Assembly (NCBI GenBank): GCA_913775215.1
Contig: CAJYKO010000239.1
Location: forward strand, 1 to 10,916
Direction: 5' to 3'
Source of the DNA: an uncultured Devosia sp.
GTDB taxonomy: Bacteria; Pseudomonadota; Alphaproteobacteria; Rhizobiales; Devosiaceae
DNA length: 10,916 bases
In this document: one piece after another, positions 1-7,751 of the stretch
Numbering within the stretch: the stretch's first letter is position 1
Layout: each line of letters begins with the position of its first letter
Made by a program: the position numbers and the translations under genes
The notes under the pieces: generated by a model
Database searches by the model: none
Told to the model about the DNA's origin: nothing
Seen by the model: the letters and a program-made list of their open reading frames with translations, nothing else

Positions 1-124
1 GCCAGATCGCGGCAAGCTGCGGCCAGAAGCGCCAGAGCAAACCCGCGACGAGGCGAATAAGGCCAACGATGGGGTGAACACTTCCCTCTGACCCACCGGT
101 CGAACTGGCCTTCGATATCAGCAC
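1..124 (-). CDS. Possible small hydrophobic protein, 5' end only (runs off left edge)
   Basis: Reading the minus strand from a GTG at 124-122 gives 41 open codons to the window edge. The putative start follows an AGAGGTG Shine-Dalgarno-like stretch with about 7 bases of spacing. The translation begins with a short polar, Ser/Gly-rich stretch and then becomes hydrophobic with Trp residues (IVGLIRLVAGLLWRFWPQLA), which looks like the start of a membrane segment. I do not recognise the family. A second frame, starting at the overlapping upstream GTG, is also open over this stretch and reads less like a protein, so the frame choice is tentative. The gene body lies outside the window. Confidence 0.3.
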   Translation of the reverse strand, partial: MLISKASSTGGSEGSVHPIVGLIRLVAGLLWRFWPQLAAIW

Positions 125-270
125 TCGTGTTCACCTCTTCCGGATTATGCAGGCCGCCGATCGGTTTCGCGGATCACTATGAAGCGTGAGCCTTCCGCCC
201 CCCCTAAACCACGTACGCCAACCTCAAATCACCACCGCTACCGAGCAAGCAAGGCAAGATTTGGTCGGCC

Positions 271-760
271 TCAGGCATCGCCCACGCCGCTTAACTGTTT
301 GACGACGGAGCCCGGCCCCAGACGGTCGAGCGAACTGACGATATGATGGGCAACACCCTGACCGCAGCACTTTCTGCAGGCGCAGCGATCAGGGCAATCT
401 CCGCTTCTGGCAGCACCAGCAGTCCGACTTTTTGATCGAGCACCTTGAACAGCGATGGCACCATGCCTGCGGGCAACACCGTCACGCCGAAGCCTGCACG
501 CACGGCGGCCTGGGCCCCGCTCAATGAATTCGAAGTTAGGCAACGCGCCACTTGCGCCCGATGTGATTGAGCGCATTCAAGACCCGTTGGCGGTAGACGC
601 AAGGATGCGGAAACACGACAAGCGAGAACTCGTCTTAAGGATCGGCGATGCGCTCCTCGCCCGCTTCGAACCGATCGATCAGATGCAGCGTAAGATCGGT
701 CGTAACCTCGAGAGCGACCTTCGGAGCGCCCGCGTAAAGGCCGTCAGCATTTCGCCCCAG
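271..760 (-). pseudogene. Degraded LysR-type transcriptional regulator (effector-binding domain remnant)
   Basis: Minus-strand translations in different frames join into one LysR effector-binding domain. From about 753 to 727 one frame reads EMLTAFTRA. From about 724 to 650 a second frame reads PKVALEVTTDLTLHLIDRFE. This is followed by a stop near 633-635 and then VVFPHPCVYRQRVLNALNHI. A stop near 540 is bypassed by a one-base shift that gives TSNSLSGAQAAVRAGFGVTV. A further one-base shift near 350 moves the ending into AHHIVSSLDRLG and a terminal stop at 271-273. Between the RFEAGE motif and the VVFPHPC motif roughly 30 residues normally present in this family are missing. No convincing N-terminal winged-helix DNA-binding domain remains. 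Frameshifts, in-frame stops and a deletion make this a pseudogene. It may once have regulated a gene outside this window; its relation to the intact operon next to it is unknown. Confidence 0.8.
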
Positions 761-860
761 CGCCCTCGACCGTTTCCGGCATATCAGTTCCTCAGATCCG
801 GCTGGTTCACCCGCGCAAAAGCGTCGTGGCTCCAAGTGCCCTGGCTATTCGCCAAATCGA

Positions 861-1562
861 TCAAGGCAGCTTAGGAGCAAAAAGACGGTCGCGGGAGCCG
901 GCAAGATGCTCATGCATCAAGGAGCGCGCCGCACTCGCATCGCCCGCCCCGATAGCCTCGTAGATCGCCGAATGCTCGACCAGCACATGATTGAGCCCAT
1001 CACTCGTTCGACGCAGCGAAAGTCCATGAAGCCGCATGCCGACCGCGATATGTTCTTCGAGCGCCTGCATGGCGGTGACGAAATAGGGGTTCACAGAGGC
1101 CTGAGCAATGCTGAGATGAAACATGAAATCGGCGTCTGCCCGATGCGCCTGGCGATTGGTCGCGTCACGCAGGAGATTGAGCGCCGTTTTGATCTTTTCG
1201 AGCGCTTCCCCGCTCCGCCGTTCTGCCGCCATGGCCGCCGCCTCGGGTTCGATGGTGAGGCGGAAATCGTAGCAATGCTGCAGGTCGGAAAGGTTCTCCA
1301 TCTGGCCAAAGCCAAGCGGCTCACGAATGCCCTGTTCGCGCACGAAACTACCAGCGCCCCGGCGGGAATAGATCAAGCCCTGGTCCTTGAGGCGCTGCAG
1401 CGCGTCGCGCACGACGGGACGGGAGACCTGGAATTCCGCGGCGAGCGCATGCTCGGTCGGGAGGCGCTCGTCGACTGCATAGGCGCCGGATTTGATCGAC
1501 CGGTGGAGGCGGTCGAAAACCGTGTCTGCAAGGTTGCGTCGCCCGGTGAGACTATCCGACAT
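861..1562 (-). CDS. GntR-family transcriptional regulator, FadR/FCD subfamily
   Basis: A 233-residue DNA-binding regulator of normal length for the FadR branch of GntR proteins. Residues about 10-75 form the winged helix-turn-helix, with the typical core LPTEHALAAEFQVSRPVVRD and a wing ending RRGAGSFV. Residues about 95-225 form the all-helical FCD ligand-binding domain. The likely metal ligands of that domain are visible as D145, H149, H197 and H219. Such proteins usually repress catabolic operons and are released by a pathway intermediate, often an organic or sugar acid. The ATG at 1562 overlaps the end of the upstream kinase gene by 11 bases, so the regulator is the last gene of the transporter-kinase operon and probably controls its own expression. 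A matching candidate operator lies at 7745-7755. The effector is not predictable from sequence. Confidence 0.93.
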   Translation of the reverse strand: MSDSLTGRRNLADTVFDRLHRSIKSGAYAVDERLPTEHALAAEFQVSRPVVRDALQRLKDQGLIYSRRGAGSFVREQGIREPLGFGQMENLSDLQHCYDFRLTIEPEAAAMAAERRSGEALEKIKTALNLLRDATNRQAHRADADFMFHLSIAQASVNPYFVTAMQALEEHIAVGMRLHGLSLRRTSDGLNHVLVEHSAIYEAIGAGDASAARSLMHEHLAGSRDRLFAPKLP

Positions 1563-2592
1563 GGTTCTGCACAGGGCTCCCGGCGTTGAGATATGGGGTG
1601 GTCAAACGGACAAGGGTATCCGGGTCGCCAAAACCGCCCGATTTGGTGATGACAGTCAAGCCTCCGGCCTTTGCAATGGGCAGGCCAGGCAAGGCTTCCC
1701 CCAGAACTTCCAGGATACCGATCCCCAATTGCTCGAGAATGACCTGCGCCGTCGCACCGCCAGAAAGGATGAGCAGCGAGCCTGGCGGTGGCGAGAAGCG
1801 CGAGAGGGATGTACCAAGCGCTATCGCGACGCTCTTGCCATCGGCCGGTGAGGAGCCTGGTACCGCCTGAATGATGGTGATGGCAGCAGACGTTTCAGCC
1901 TCTGGGCAATGCCCGTTGGGCGCCGCGAGATAGCCGATGTCCGCGCCCGTCCCTTTCAGCCTTTCAACCTGGGCAAGCGTGATGGGGTCAGTCGACCCAA
2001 TAACGCAAAAGATCCGTCCCGGCGGCAGCGCAATCTCAGCCGCACCATCGGGGGCCATCGCTTTAGCCATCGCTTCCGCCAGCCCTCTAGCCCCGATCAG
2101 CAGATCGAAATTATGCGACAGCACCTCGTCGATATCGGCCTGATGCGCAATATTGGGCACCATGGCTTTGCCAGCATGCCGCCCAAGCCGCTCGGCGATA
2201 TCAATCGGCTCGGCCACGCCGAACCCGCCGATTTTCCCGTCCCGCATCCAGCGCCCGAAGGCGGGAATGGCCTGAACCACGAGGCTTTTTTCGTGCGGTA
2301 TTGCCTCGAGCTCGGCCTCGATATTGCCTTTGAGCCGCGAGTCCACCTTCTTGAACAATGGTGTGCCTGCCGGCAATGCAGCCATGGCAGCATCAACTGC
2401 CGCCCGTGCTGCATTGGGGGCAATTTCCCGGCTGTCCGTCGAGACCCCAACGATCCATGCGCCCGTGGCTATAGCTTGAGCCAAGTGCTCCGGACCCAGC
2501 GCCACTGCCGTCGAAATCCCTCGCATGGCAAAGGGCGCGGCGGCGTCGAGCGCGCCGGTGAGGTCATCGGCAATGATCGCTCGTTCAAGCAT
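1552..2592 (-). CDS. Four-carbon acid sugar kinase family protein (DUF1537/OtnK-DtnK type)
   Basis: A 346-residue cytoplasmic kinase. The N-terminal domain opens with the family hallmark IIADDLTGALDAAAPFA (residues 6-22) and contains KKVDSRLKGNIEAEL near residues 81-95, the expected acid-sugar binding loop. The C-terminal nucleotide-binding domain carries LSGGATAQ near residues 276-283, a GE..PG segment near 298-303 and ITKSGGFGDPDTL near 315-327. Characterised relatives phosphorylate D-threonate, L-threonate, D-erythronate or 3-oxo-acid sugars using ATP. At 346 residues it is shorter than the roughly 420 residues common in the family, but both domain signatures are present. In many homologues the binding loop reads DSTLRG; here it reads DSRLKG, probably a subfamily difference. 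The ATG at 2592 overlaps the ATPase stop codon by 8 bases (ATGCTTGA), indicating translational coupling. A pdxA2-type gene in the divergent operon fits a D-threonate/D-erythronate-like route, but the exact substrate is open. Confidence 0.9.
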   Translation of the reverse strand: MLERAIIADDLTGALDAAAPFAMRGISTAVALGPEHLAQAIATGAWIVGVSTDSREIAPNAARAAVDAAMAALPAGTPLFKKVDSRLKGNIEAELEAIPHEKSLVVQAIPAFGRWMRDGKIGGFGVAEPIDIAERLGRHAGKAMVPNIAHQADIDEVLSHNFDLLIGARGLAEAMAKAMAPDGAAEIALPPGRIFCVIGSTDPITLAQVERLKGTGADIGYLAAPNGHCPEAETSAAITIIQAVPGSSPADGKSVAIALGTSLSRFSPPPGSLLILSGGATAQVILEQLGIGILEVLGEALPGLPIAKAGGLTVITKSGGFGDPDTLVRLTTPYLNAGSPVQNHVG

Positions 2593-4198
2593 CGGTCAGG
2601 GTTGCCCGCCTTTGCGCCTGCACGTCCGGGTCTGGATCGAGATTGGCGGCGAGAAGACGCTGCGTATAGGGATGCTGCGGCGCCTCGAAAATTTGCGCGG
2701 TCGGTCCGCGTTCAACGATCTCGCCCGATTTCATGACGATGACCGTGTCGGCGAAGTCACGAACGACGCCGAGATCATGGGCAATGAACAGAAACGAAAT
2801 ACCAAGCCGCTGCCGGAGGCCATCGAGGAGGGCGATCACCTGCGCCTGGATCGACACGTCGAGCGCCGATACCGCTTCGTCGCAGATGATCAGTTCGGGC
2901 TCCAGCGCCAGCGCCCGCGCAATGGCGATGCGCTGTCGCTGCCCGCCCGAGAACTGATGGGGATAGCGGTCGACATGCTCTGGAGAAAGCCCCACCTGTT
3001 CGAGCAGCTCGATCACCTTAGCCCGGCGCTTGGTCTTGTCCTGCATGAGCCTATGGATGTCCCAGCCTTCAGCGATGAGCTGATAGACCGACATGCGCGG
3101 ATTGAGCGATTGCGTCGGGTCCTGAAACACCATCTGGATTTCGCGGCGGACGCCCAGAAGTTCGCGCGCCGCCATGCTGATGAGATCGCGTCCCTTCCAA
3201 AGCGCCTCGCCGTTATCAGCGACCTCGAGCCGCAGCAGCGTACGTGCCAGGGTCGACTTGCCCGAGCCGCTTTCGCCGACGACGGCCAGGTTCTGGCCGC
3301 GTGCCAGCGTTAGCGACACATCCTTGAGGGCAGCAAAATTGCCATAGGTTTTGTTGAGCTTTTTCGCATCGAGCAGCAGCGGAGCTGCCGGATCGAGCAG
3401 CTTGATGTCGCCCTTGCCGGGCGCTGCGTCGATCAGCTTCCGAGTATAGGCGTGTCTGGGGTTGTGGTAGACCTCGCGGGTCTCACCCGCCTCGACGATC
3501 TCGCCCTTGTTCATGACGACGACCCGATCGGCGATTTCGGCGACGACGCCGAGATCGTGGGTGATCAGCACCAGCGCCATGCCGGTTTCGGCCTGCAATT
3601 CCTTGAGGAGGGAGAGGACTTCCGCCTGGATGGTCACATCGAGCGCCGTGGTCGGTTCGTCGGCGATCAGGATGTCGGGCTTGAGCATCAGCGCCATGGC
3701 GATCATCAGGCGCTGCCGCTGGCCGCCGGAAAACTGGTGCGGATATTTGCCCATTGCCTTTTCAGGCTCGGGGATGCCGACCCTGCTGATCAGTTCGAGC
3801 GCGCGCACCCGCGCCATATCGGCCGGCCGCCCGTGCGCGGTCATCATCTCCACGATCTGCCAGCCCACGGTATAGACCGGGTTGAGGTGCCCGAGCGGGT
3901 CCTGGAAAATCATGGCGATCTTCTTGCCGTTGAGCGCCCGGTGGGTCTCGTAGTCCACCTTCAAGAGATCCTTGCCGTCATAGAAGATTTCGCCGGAGAC
4001 GATCTCGGCGGGCGGGATGTCGAGCAGGTTCATCACTGCATTGGCAGAAACCGACTTGCCCGAGCCGCTTTCCCCGAGGATCGCGAGCGTTTCGCCGCGA
4101 CTAATCGACCAAGAGACGTTCTTGACCGCATGGACAGTGCCGCGGGCGGTGTGAAAATCGACCGAGAGATTACGGACGCTGAGAAGTGGCTCAGACAT
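2585..4198 (-). CDS. ABC transporter, fused double ATP-binding subunit (DppD-DppF/GsiA-like)
   Basis: A 537-residue protein with two complete ATPase modules of the peptide/nickel/opine (Dpp/Opp) importer class. The first has Walker A GESGSGKS at 42-49, Q-loop Q99, signature FSGGQ at 156-160, Walker B ILIADE at 176-181 and H-loop H214. The second has GESGSGKS at 308-315, FSGGQ near 416-420, LIICDE near 436-441 and the switch histidine in FIAHDLG near 474. Each half ends with the Dpp/Opp C-terminal motif (NPRHAYTRKL near 246-255 and APQHPYTQRL near 506-515). Normally two proteins (DppD and DppF) supply these halves; here one chain does, as in GsiA. The start at 4198 is chosen over an upstream in-frame start at 4297 because it has an AAGGAAG ribosome-binding site, begins MSEPLLSVRNL as expected, and gives an 8-base ATGTCTGA overlap with the permease. 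It energises uptake through the two permeases. Confidence 0.95.
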   Translation of the reverse strand: MSEPLLSVRNLSVDFHTARGTVHAVKNVSWSISRGETLAILGESGSGKSVSANAVMNLLDIPPAEIVSGEIFYDGKDLLKVDYETHRALNGKKIAMIFQDPLGHLNPVYTVGWQIVEMMTAHGRPADMARVRALELISRVGIPEPEKAMGKYPHQFSGGQRQRLMIAMALMLKPDILIADEPTTALDVTIQAEVLSLLKELQAETGMALVLITHDLGVVAEIADRVVVMNKGEIVEAGETREVYHNPRHAYTRKLIDAAPGKGDIKLLDPAAPLLLDAKKLNKTYGNFAALKDVSLTLARGQNLAVVGESGSGKSTLARTLLRLEVADNGEALWKGRDLISMAARELLGVRREIQMVFQDPTQSLNPRMSVYQLIAEGWDIHRLMQDKTKRRAKVIELLEQVGLSPEHVDRYPHQFSGGQRQRIAIARALALEPELIICDEAVSALDVSIQAQVIALLDGLRQRLGISFLFIAHDLGVVRDFADTVIVMKSGEIVERGPTAQIFEAPQHPYTQRLLAANLDPDPDVQAQRRATLTDA

Positions 4199-5111
4199 TC
4201 TTGGTCTTCCTTGCTTCAAGGCGCCAGCGCTGGGCGGGATCAAGGGCGACGCGCATCCAGTTCGACAACAGGTTGAGCGAGAGCGCAGTAATGACAATCA
4301 TCAGGCCCGGCCAGAAAGCCAGCCACCAGGCGGTGCTGAGATAGGGACGGCCCTGCGCCACCATCAGGCCCCAGGTGATGTCGGGCGGCTGCACGCCGAT
4401 GCCGAGGAAGGAGAGCGAACTTTCAGCCAGCATGACGAAGGCAAAGTCGAGGGTCGCGATGGTGACGAGCGTCGGTGCGACCACGGGCAGGATGTGGCGC
4501 AGGATGATGCGCGCGTGGCTCGCGCCCATGACCGTTGCCGCCTGCACGAACATGCGCTCGCGCACTTCCAAAACTTCAGCGCGCGTCGTGCGGAGATAGA
4601 TGGGAATGCGGGTGATGGCGAGGACGAGGATCATGTTGGGGATCGATGGCCCCAGCACATAGAGTACGACGACGGCGATCAGGAGCGAAGGAAAGCTCAT
4701 GATGACGTCGGCAAGCCGCATGATCACCTGCGAGGTCGTCTTGCCCATATAGCCGGCAACAAGCCCGAGCCCCGCACCCACGATCATCGCAGAAAGAACC
4801 GTGCCGGCGGCAATCAGAATGGTCGAATGCGCGGCAACGATCATGCGCGCCAGCATGGGACGCCCGAGCGAATCCCCGCCGAGGAAGAATTCCCAGCCGC
4901 GTTCGAAACTGAAGGGCGGGAAATTGCGGCCTCGCAGGTTCTGCTTGGTCGCAAGATCGCCGAGGAATGTGGGGCCAAAAATCGCGAAAAGCACGATCAG
5001 CAGCAGCACGACGGCCGAGACGAAAGCCAGCTTGTCGCGCCAGAGCATGGAGAGCAGGTTGGGGCCGCGCGCGGTTTCGGCAGCGGGCTTGGCGATCGAA
5101 ATGTCAGCCAT
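4191..5111 (-). CDS. ABC transporter permease, DppC/OppC-like
   Basis: A 306-residue inner-membrane permease. A cytoplasmic N-terminus leads into a first membrane segment at about residues 28-48 (the OppC N-terminal region). Next comes the conserved periplasmic LGGDSLGRPMLARMI block (77-91) and then a BPD_transp_1 core of about five hydrophobic segments. The EAA loop that docks on the ATPase is at about 188-209 (FVQAATVMGASHARIILRHI). The C-terminal DPAQRWRLEA tail is typical of the family. Length is normal. The ATG at 5111 has a good TAGGAG ribosome-binding site that overlaps the stop codon of the upstream permease 9 bases away, and its own stop overlaps the ATPase start. It pairs with the DppB-like permease to form the channel. 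The substrate cannot be inferred from the permease. Confidence 0.95.
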   Translation of the reverse strand: MADISIAKPAAETARGPNLLSMLWRDKLAFVSAVVLLLIVLFAIFGPTFLGDLATKQNLRGRNFPPFSFERGWEFFLGGDSLGRPMLARMIVAAHSTILIAAGTVLSAMIVGAGLGLVAGYMGKTTSQVIMRLADVIMSFPSLLIAVVVLYVLGPSIPNMILVLAITRIPIYLRTTRAEVLEVRERMFVQAATVMGASHARIILRHILPVVAPTLVTIATLDFAFVMLAESSLSFLGIGVQPPDITWGLMVAQGRPYLSTAWWLAFWPGLMIVITALSLNLLSNWMRVALDPAQRWRLEARKTKNV

Positions 5112-5120
5112 GATGCGCTC

Positions 5121-6035
5121 CTAGTGCCGGATCCGCGGATCGAGCAGACCATAGGCAATGTCGATCAGGATGTTCATGATGAAGATGGCGACGGCCGTAA
5201 CCATGATGGCAGCCAGTACCACGTTGAAATCGCGCTGCAGGATCGAGTCGATCATCAGCTTGCCGACGCCAGGAAAACCGAAAATGGTTTCGACGATCAC
5301 CGCGCCGTTGAGGAGCGCCGCTGCCTGATCGCCGATGACAGTGATCACCGGCAGCATGCCGTTGCGCAGCGTGTGGACGAAGATCAGCGGCAGGTTTTTG
5401 ACGCCCTTGGCGCGCGCTGTCTTCACAAAGGGCGCGCTCAGCGCCGACAGCATCGAGCCACGCACCACCTGCACGACGAGCCCAAACGGGCGGATGAACA
5501 GCACGGCAATCGGCAACACCCAGTGAAGCGGCGTACCGACGCCCGATGTCGGCACCCAGCCGAGGCCGATGGAGAATACGACGATGGCGACGATAGCGAT
5601 CCAGAAGTCCGGGGCCGAGGCGCCGACGAGCGAAACGATGGACACCAGCCGATCGAAGAACCCGCCGACATTGAAGGCGGCGAGCGAACCGAGGACGATT
5701 GCCGTCGTGATGACGAGGCCCATGGTGATCAGCGCCAGCGGCAGCGTCCAGGCATAGGCTTCGAGCACGACATCGATCGCTGGCCGCGCCTTGCGCAGGC
5801 TTTCACCGAAATCGAAATGCAGCAGGTCCCAGACATAGCGGGCGAATTGTTCGATAAGCGGCAGGTCGAGCCCGTGGAGAGCGCGAAATTGCTGCTTCAT
5901 TTCTTCGGTCGCATCGATCGGCAGAAAGAGAACAGCCGGGTCACCAGTCAGCCGCGAGAGAAAAAACACCAGGACCATCAATCCCAAAAGGGAGAGAAGG
6001 CTGGCAATGGCGCGCTGTCCGATCATTTTGGTCAT
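5121..6035 (-). CDS. ABC transporter permease, DppB/OppB-like
   Basis: A 304-residue inner-membrane permease of the DppB/OppB type. The N-terminal membrane segment (residues about 8-27) is followed by a periplasmic region containing the family-typical HGLDLPLIEQFARYV and DFGESLR stretches. A multi-pass core follows, with the EAA docking loop around PFVKTARAKGVKNLPLIFVH, then the NGAVIVETIFGFPGVGKL block and the usual ending YGLLDPRIRH. The start is ambiguous: an in-frame GTG lies at 6044 and ATGs at 6035 and 6026. I prefer 6035 because GGGTGA sits at suitable spacing upstream and the protein then begins MTKMIGQR, as in homologues; using 6044 would add three residues. It follows the binding-protein gene after an 83-base gap that holds a hairpin, and is closely spaced with the second permease. 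Confidence 0.94.
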   Translation of the reverse strand: MTKMIGQRAIASLLSLLGLMVLVFFLSRLTGDPAVLFLPIDATEEMKQQFRALHGLDLPLIEQFARYVWDLLHFDFGESLRKARPAIDVVLEAYAWTLPLALITMGLVITTAIVLGSLAAFNVGGFFDRLVSIVSLVGASAPDFWIAIVAIVVFSIGLGWVPTSGVGTPLHWVLPIAVLFIRPFGLVVQVVRGSMLSALSAPFVKTARAKGVKNLPLIFVHTLRNGMLPVITVIGDQAAALLNGAVIVETIFGFPGVGKLMIDSILQRDFNVVLAAIMVTAVAIFIMNILIDIAYGLLDPRIRH

Positions 6036-6066
6036 GCCGGTCACCCGAGATTTGCTTTGAAGTGCA

Positions 6067-6094
6067 GAAGTGCCGGAGAAATCCCCGGCACTTC
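6067..6094 (-). promoter_or_regulatory. Intercistronic stem-loop between binding-protein and permease genes
   Basis: A perfect 10-base-pair inverted repeat (GAAGTGCCGG at 6067-6076, CCGGCACTTC at 6085-6094) with an 8-base loop, located between the stop of the solute-binding protein and the start of the first permease. The minus-strand sequence downstream has no run of T residues, so it is not a classical intrinsic terminator. Hairpins at this place in ABC importer operons commonly protect the 3' end of the binding-protein message or cause partial termination, so that the binding protein is made in excess over the membrane subunits. That role is inferred here. Confidence 0.7.
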
Positions 6095-6118
6095 CAGATC
6101 AAGACCCTGGGACGGGGC

Positions 6119-7624
6119 CTACTTGAAACCGATTTCGCTCAGCTGCAGCTGCTGGTTGGTCGCGATGGTCGGGGTGAAGTCGAGACGTTCGCCGACGCGG
6201 CTGAGGCCGACCATGTGGAATAGGAGGACGTCGGCGACGATGTCATCGTGGACATATTTGAAGAGTTCTGACCAGAGCGCGGCACGGTCGTCACCGGTCG
6301 CAGCCGAAGCACGGGCAATCAGGTCGTCAACCTTGGGATCGTTCACGCCGGACTGGGTGCCGTCGCTGTCATACTTGAAGAACATCGAGAAGACCGGATC
6401 GCCGCGGCTGTTGTCGTGCTGGGCAAGAACGAGGCGCGTGCCTTCGCTTTCTGGGTATGGCTTCGAGTAATACTGCTCGTGCTCGGCGACTTCCACCATG
6501 CGCAGCGTGGCGTTGAAGCCGACATCGGTCAGCATCTGGGTCAGCGCTTCGGCCACTTCCGTCACGTTCGGAAAGTTTTCGGTACGAGCGATGATTTCGA
6601 TCGGCAGGCTCGTATCGACGCCATCGGCCTTGGCTTCTTCAAGCCACGTCTTGGCCTGTTCCGGATCATAGGCTGGCGGGCTGAGGTCTGGGTTCCAGCC
6701 AAGCGTCGTCGGCGGCACCATGGCAACAGCAAGCTCGGTGCCTTCCGGCAGCACGGTGCCGATAAAGGCTTCGCGGTCGATTGCGGCATTCATCGCCTTG
6801 CGAACGCGAATGTCATTGGCCGGCGCGTCCTGGTTGTCGATGCGCAGGTAGACGGTTTCGGAATTTAGGTAGCTGAAGTCGGTCGCCGGATTGGTGGCAA
6901 CTTCCGCCGTGATCTGCGGCGCGATATCGGCTTCACCGGCTTCGACCATGGCAGCGCGAACGGCAGGTTCTGAGCGGAACACATAGGTCGCCTTGGTGAC
7001 TTCAGGCTGTACGCCCCAATAGTCATCGCGGCGGTCGAGCACGATCTGCTGGCCAGCCGTCCAGTCTGTGAGCTTGTATGGACCGGTACCGATCGGATCG
7101 CGCACGAATTCCATCGGCGTTTCAGAGGGAACGATGGTCACAAGGCTCATCAAGAGCGGCAAAACCGGCTGGGCCGGCTCGGCCTTGATGTCGATCGTGT
7201 GGTCATCGACGACGTTGAAGGTCAGGGCCGTGTCGGCGAAGTAGCGCTTGCTTTCGCAAGTGATCTGGTCCGAGAACACGCGATCGAACGAGTGCTTGAC
7301 GTCGGCAGCGTCGAAGTCGGTGCCGTCGGAGAATTTCACACCCTGGCGCAGCTTGAACTGCCAGGTGCCGTCGCCCTTGTCTTCCCACGATTCAGCAAGG
7401 CGCGGCATCAGCCCCTTGTCGCCGCGCACGTCGAGCTCGGTCAGCGTTTCGCTGATATTCTGAAGGATCACGCGGCCGATATTGGAGCGGGTCGCCATGC
7501 AGGGCTCGACGAGATCGAGCTCTTCGCTGAGCACCACGGTGATGTCGGTATCAGCCTGGGCCATAGCAGGAACGATAGTCGTCGATGCGAGAAGCGCACC
7601 GACCAGAATTGGCTTGAGCAACAA
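6119..7624 (-). CDS. ABC transporter substrate-binding protein, SBP family 5 (peptide/oligosaccharide/opine type)
   Basis: A 501-residue periplasmic binding protein when started at the TTG at 7624. The N-terminus is a classical Sec signal peptide (MLLKPILVGALLASTTIVPA, cleavage after AMA or AQA, residues 22-24). The family 5 signature appears around residues 72-114 (LMPRLAESW, GDGTWQFKLRQGVKFSDGT, DAADVKHSFDRV), and a conserved IGTGPYKLTDW lies further on. Cysteines at 42 and 123 could form a disulfide. Length fits the family (about 500-540). The TTG start has GGGAGG six to seven bases upstream; an in-frame ATG at 7681 also has a good site but would add 19 charged residues before the signal peptide. 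It is the first gene of the importer operon. Family 5 proteins bind di- and oligopeptides, opines, oligosaccharides and other compounds, so the ligand is not assigned; the linked enzymes suggest an acid-sugar-containing compound. Confidence 0.94.
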   Translation of the reverse strand: MLLKPILVGALLASTTIVPAMAQADTDITVVLSEELDLVEPCMATRSNIGRVILQNISETLTELDVRGDKGLMPRLAESWEDKGDGTWQFKLRQGVKFSDGTDFDAADVKHSFDRVFSDQITCESKRYFADTALTFNVVDDHTIDIKAEPAQPVLPLLMSLVTIVPSETPMEFVRDPIGTGPYKLTDWTAGQQIVLDRRDDYWGVQPEVTKATYVFRSEPAVRAAMVEAGEADIAPQITAEVATNPATDFSYLNSETVYLRIDNQDAPANDIRVRKAMNAAIDREAFIGTVLPEGTELAVAMVPPTTLGWNPDLSPPAYDPEQAKTWLEEAKADGVDTSLPIEIIARTENFPNVTEVAEALTQMLTDVGFNATLRMVEVAEHEQYYSKPYPESEGTRLVLAQHDNSRGDPVFSMFFKYDSDGTQSGVNDPKVDDLIARASAATGDDRAALWSELFKYVHDDIVADVLLFHMVGLSRVGERLDFTPTIATNQQLQLSEIGFK

Positions 7625-7693
7625 TGTATTCCTCCCATCGCAGCTTGAAGCATCACGGGCGCCGCTGCGGGGAGCGCCCATGCCTTTTCCTCC
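7622..7693 (-). promoter_or_regulatory. Tandem ribosome-binding sites and alternative starts of the binding-protein gene
   Basis: On the minus strand GGAGG (7693-7689) precedes an ATG at 7681 by seven bases, and GGGAGG (7636-7631) precedes a TTG at 7624 by six bases. Both starts are in the same frame with no stop between. The second gives a standard signal peptide and is preferred; the first would give an N-terminal extension rich in Arg, Asp and Ser. Confidence 0.55.
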
Positions 7694-7722
7694 GGGACGG
7701 ACTGCGTCCTTCCATGCCCCAA

Positions 7723-7751
7723 ACTAAGGACATTCACCCAAGAGTTGTCAA
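7723..7751 (-). promoter_or_regulatory. Candidate promoter of the importer-kinase-regulator operon
   Basis: On the minus strand a perfect -35 hexamer TTGACA (7751-7746) is followed after 17 bases by CTTAGT (7728-7723), a weak -10. Alphaproteobacterial -10 elements are often poorly conserved. The implied transcript would start near 7716 and have a leader of roughly 90 bases. A small GC-rich hairpin (GGACG/CGTCC, 7695-7709) lies in this leader. Confidence 0.4.

Noticed and set aside
906..1589. A 227-codon open frame on the plus strand
   Set aside because: Antisense to the GntR regulator, whose DNA-binding and FCD domains are complete on the minus strand.
4199..4297. Upstream start for the fused ATPase at 4297
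   Set aside because: It would overlap the permease gene by over 100 bases and add 33 residues with no similarity to the family; 4198 has a ribosome-binding site and the expected N-terminus.
6067..6094. Intrinsic terminator ending the binding-protein transcript
   Set aside because: The stem is strong, but no T-rich run follows it on the minus strand and the operon continues directly with the cognate permeases.
4494..6470. A 658-codon open frame on the plus strand
   Set aside because: It lies antisense to the two permease genes and the end of the binding-protein gene. Its translation is an implausible His/Asp/Arg-rich string, the usual shadow of hydrophobic codons, and no domain is visible.
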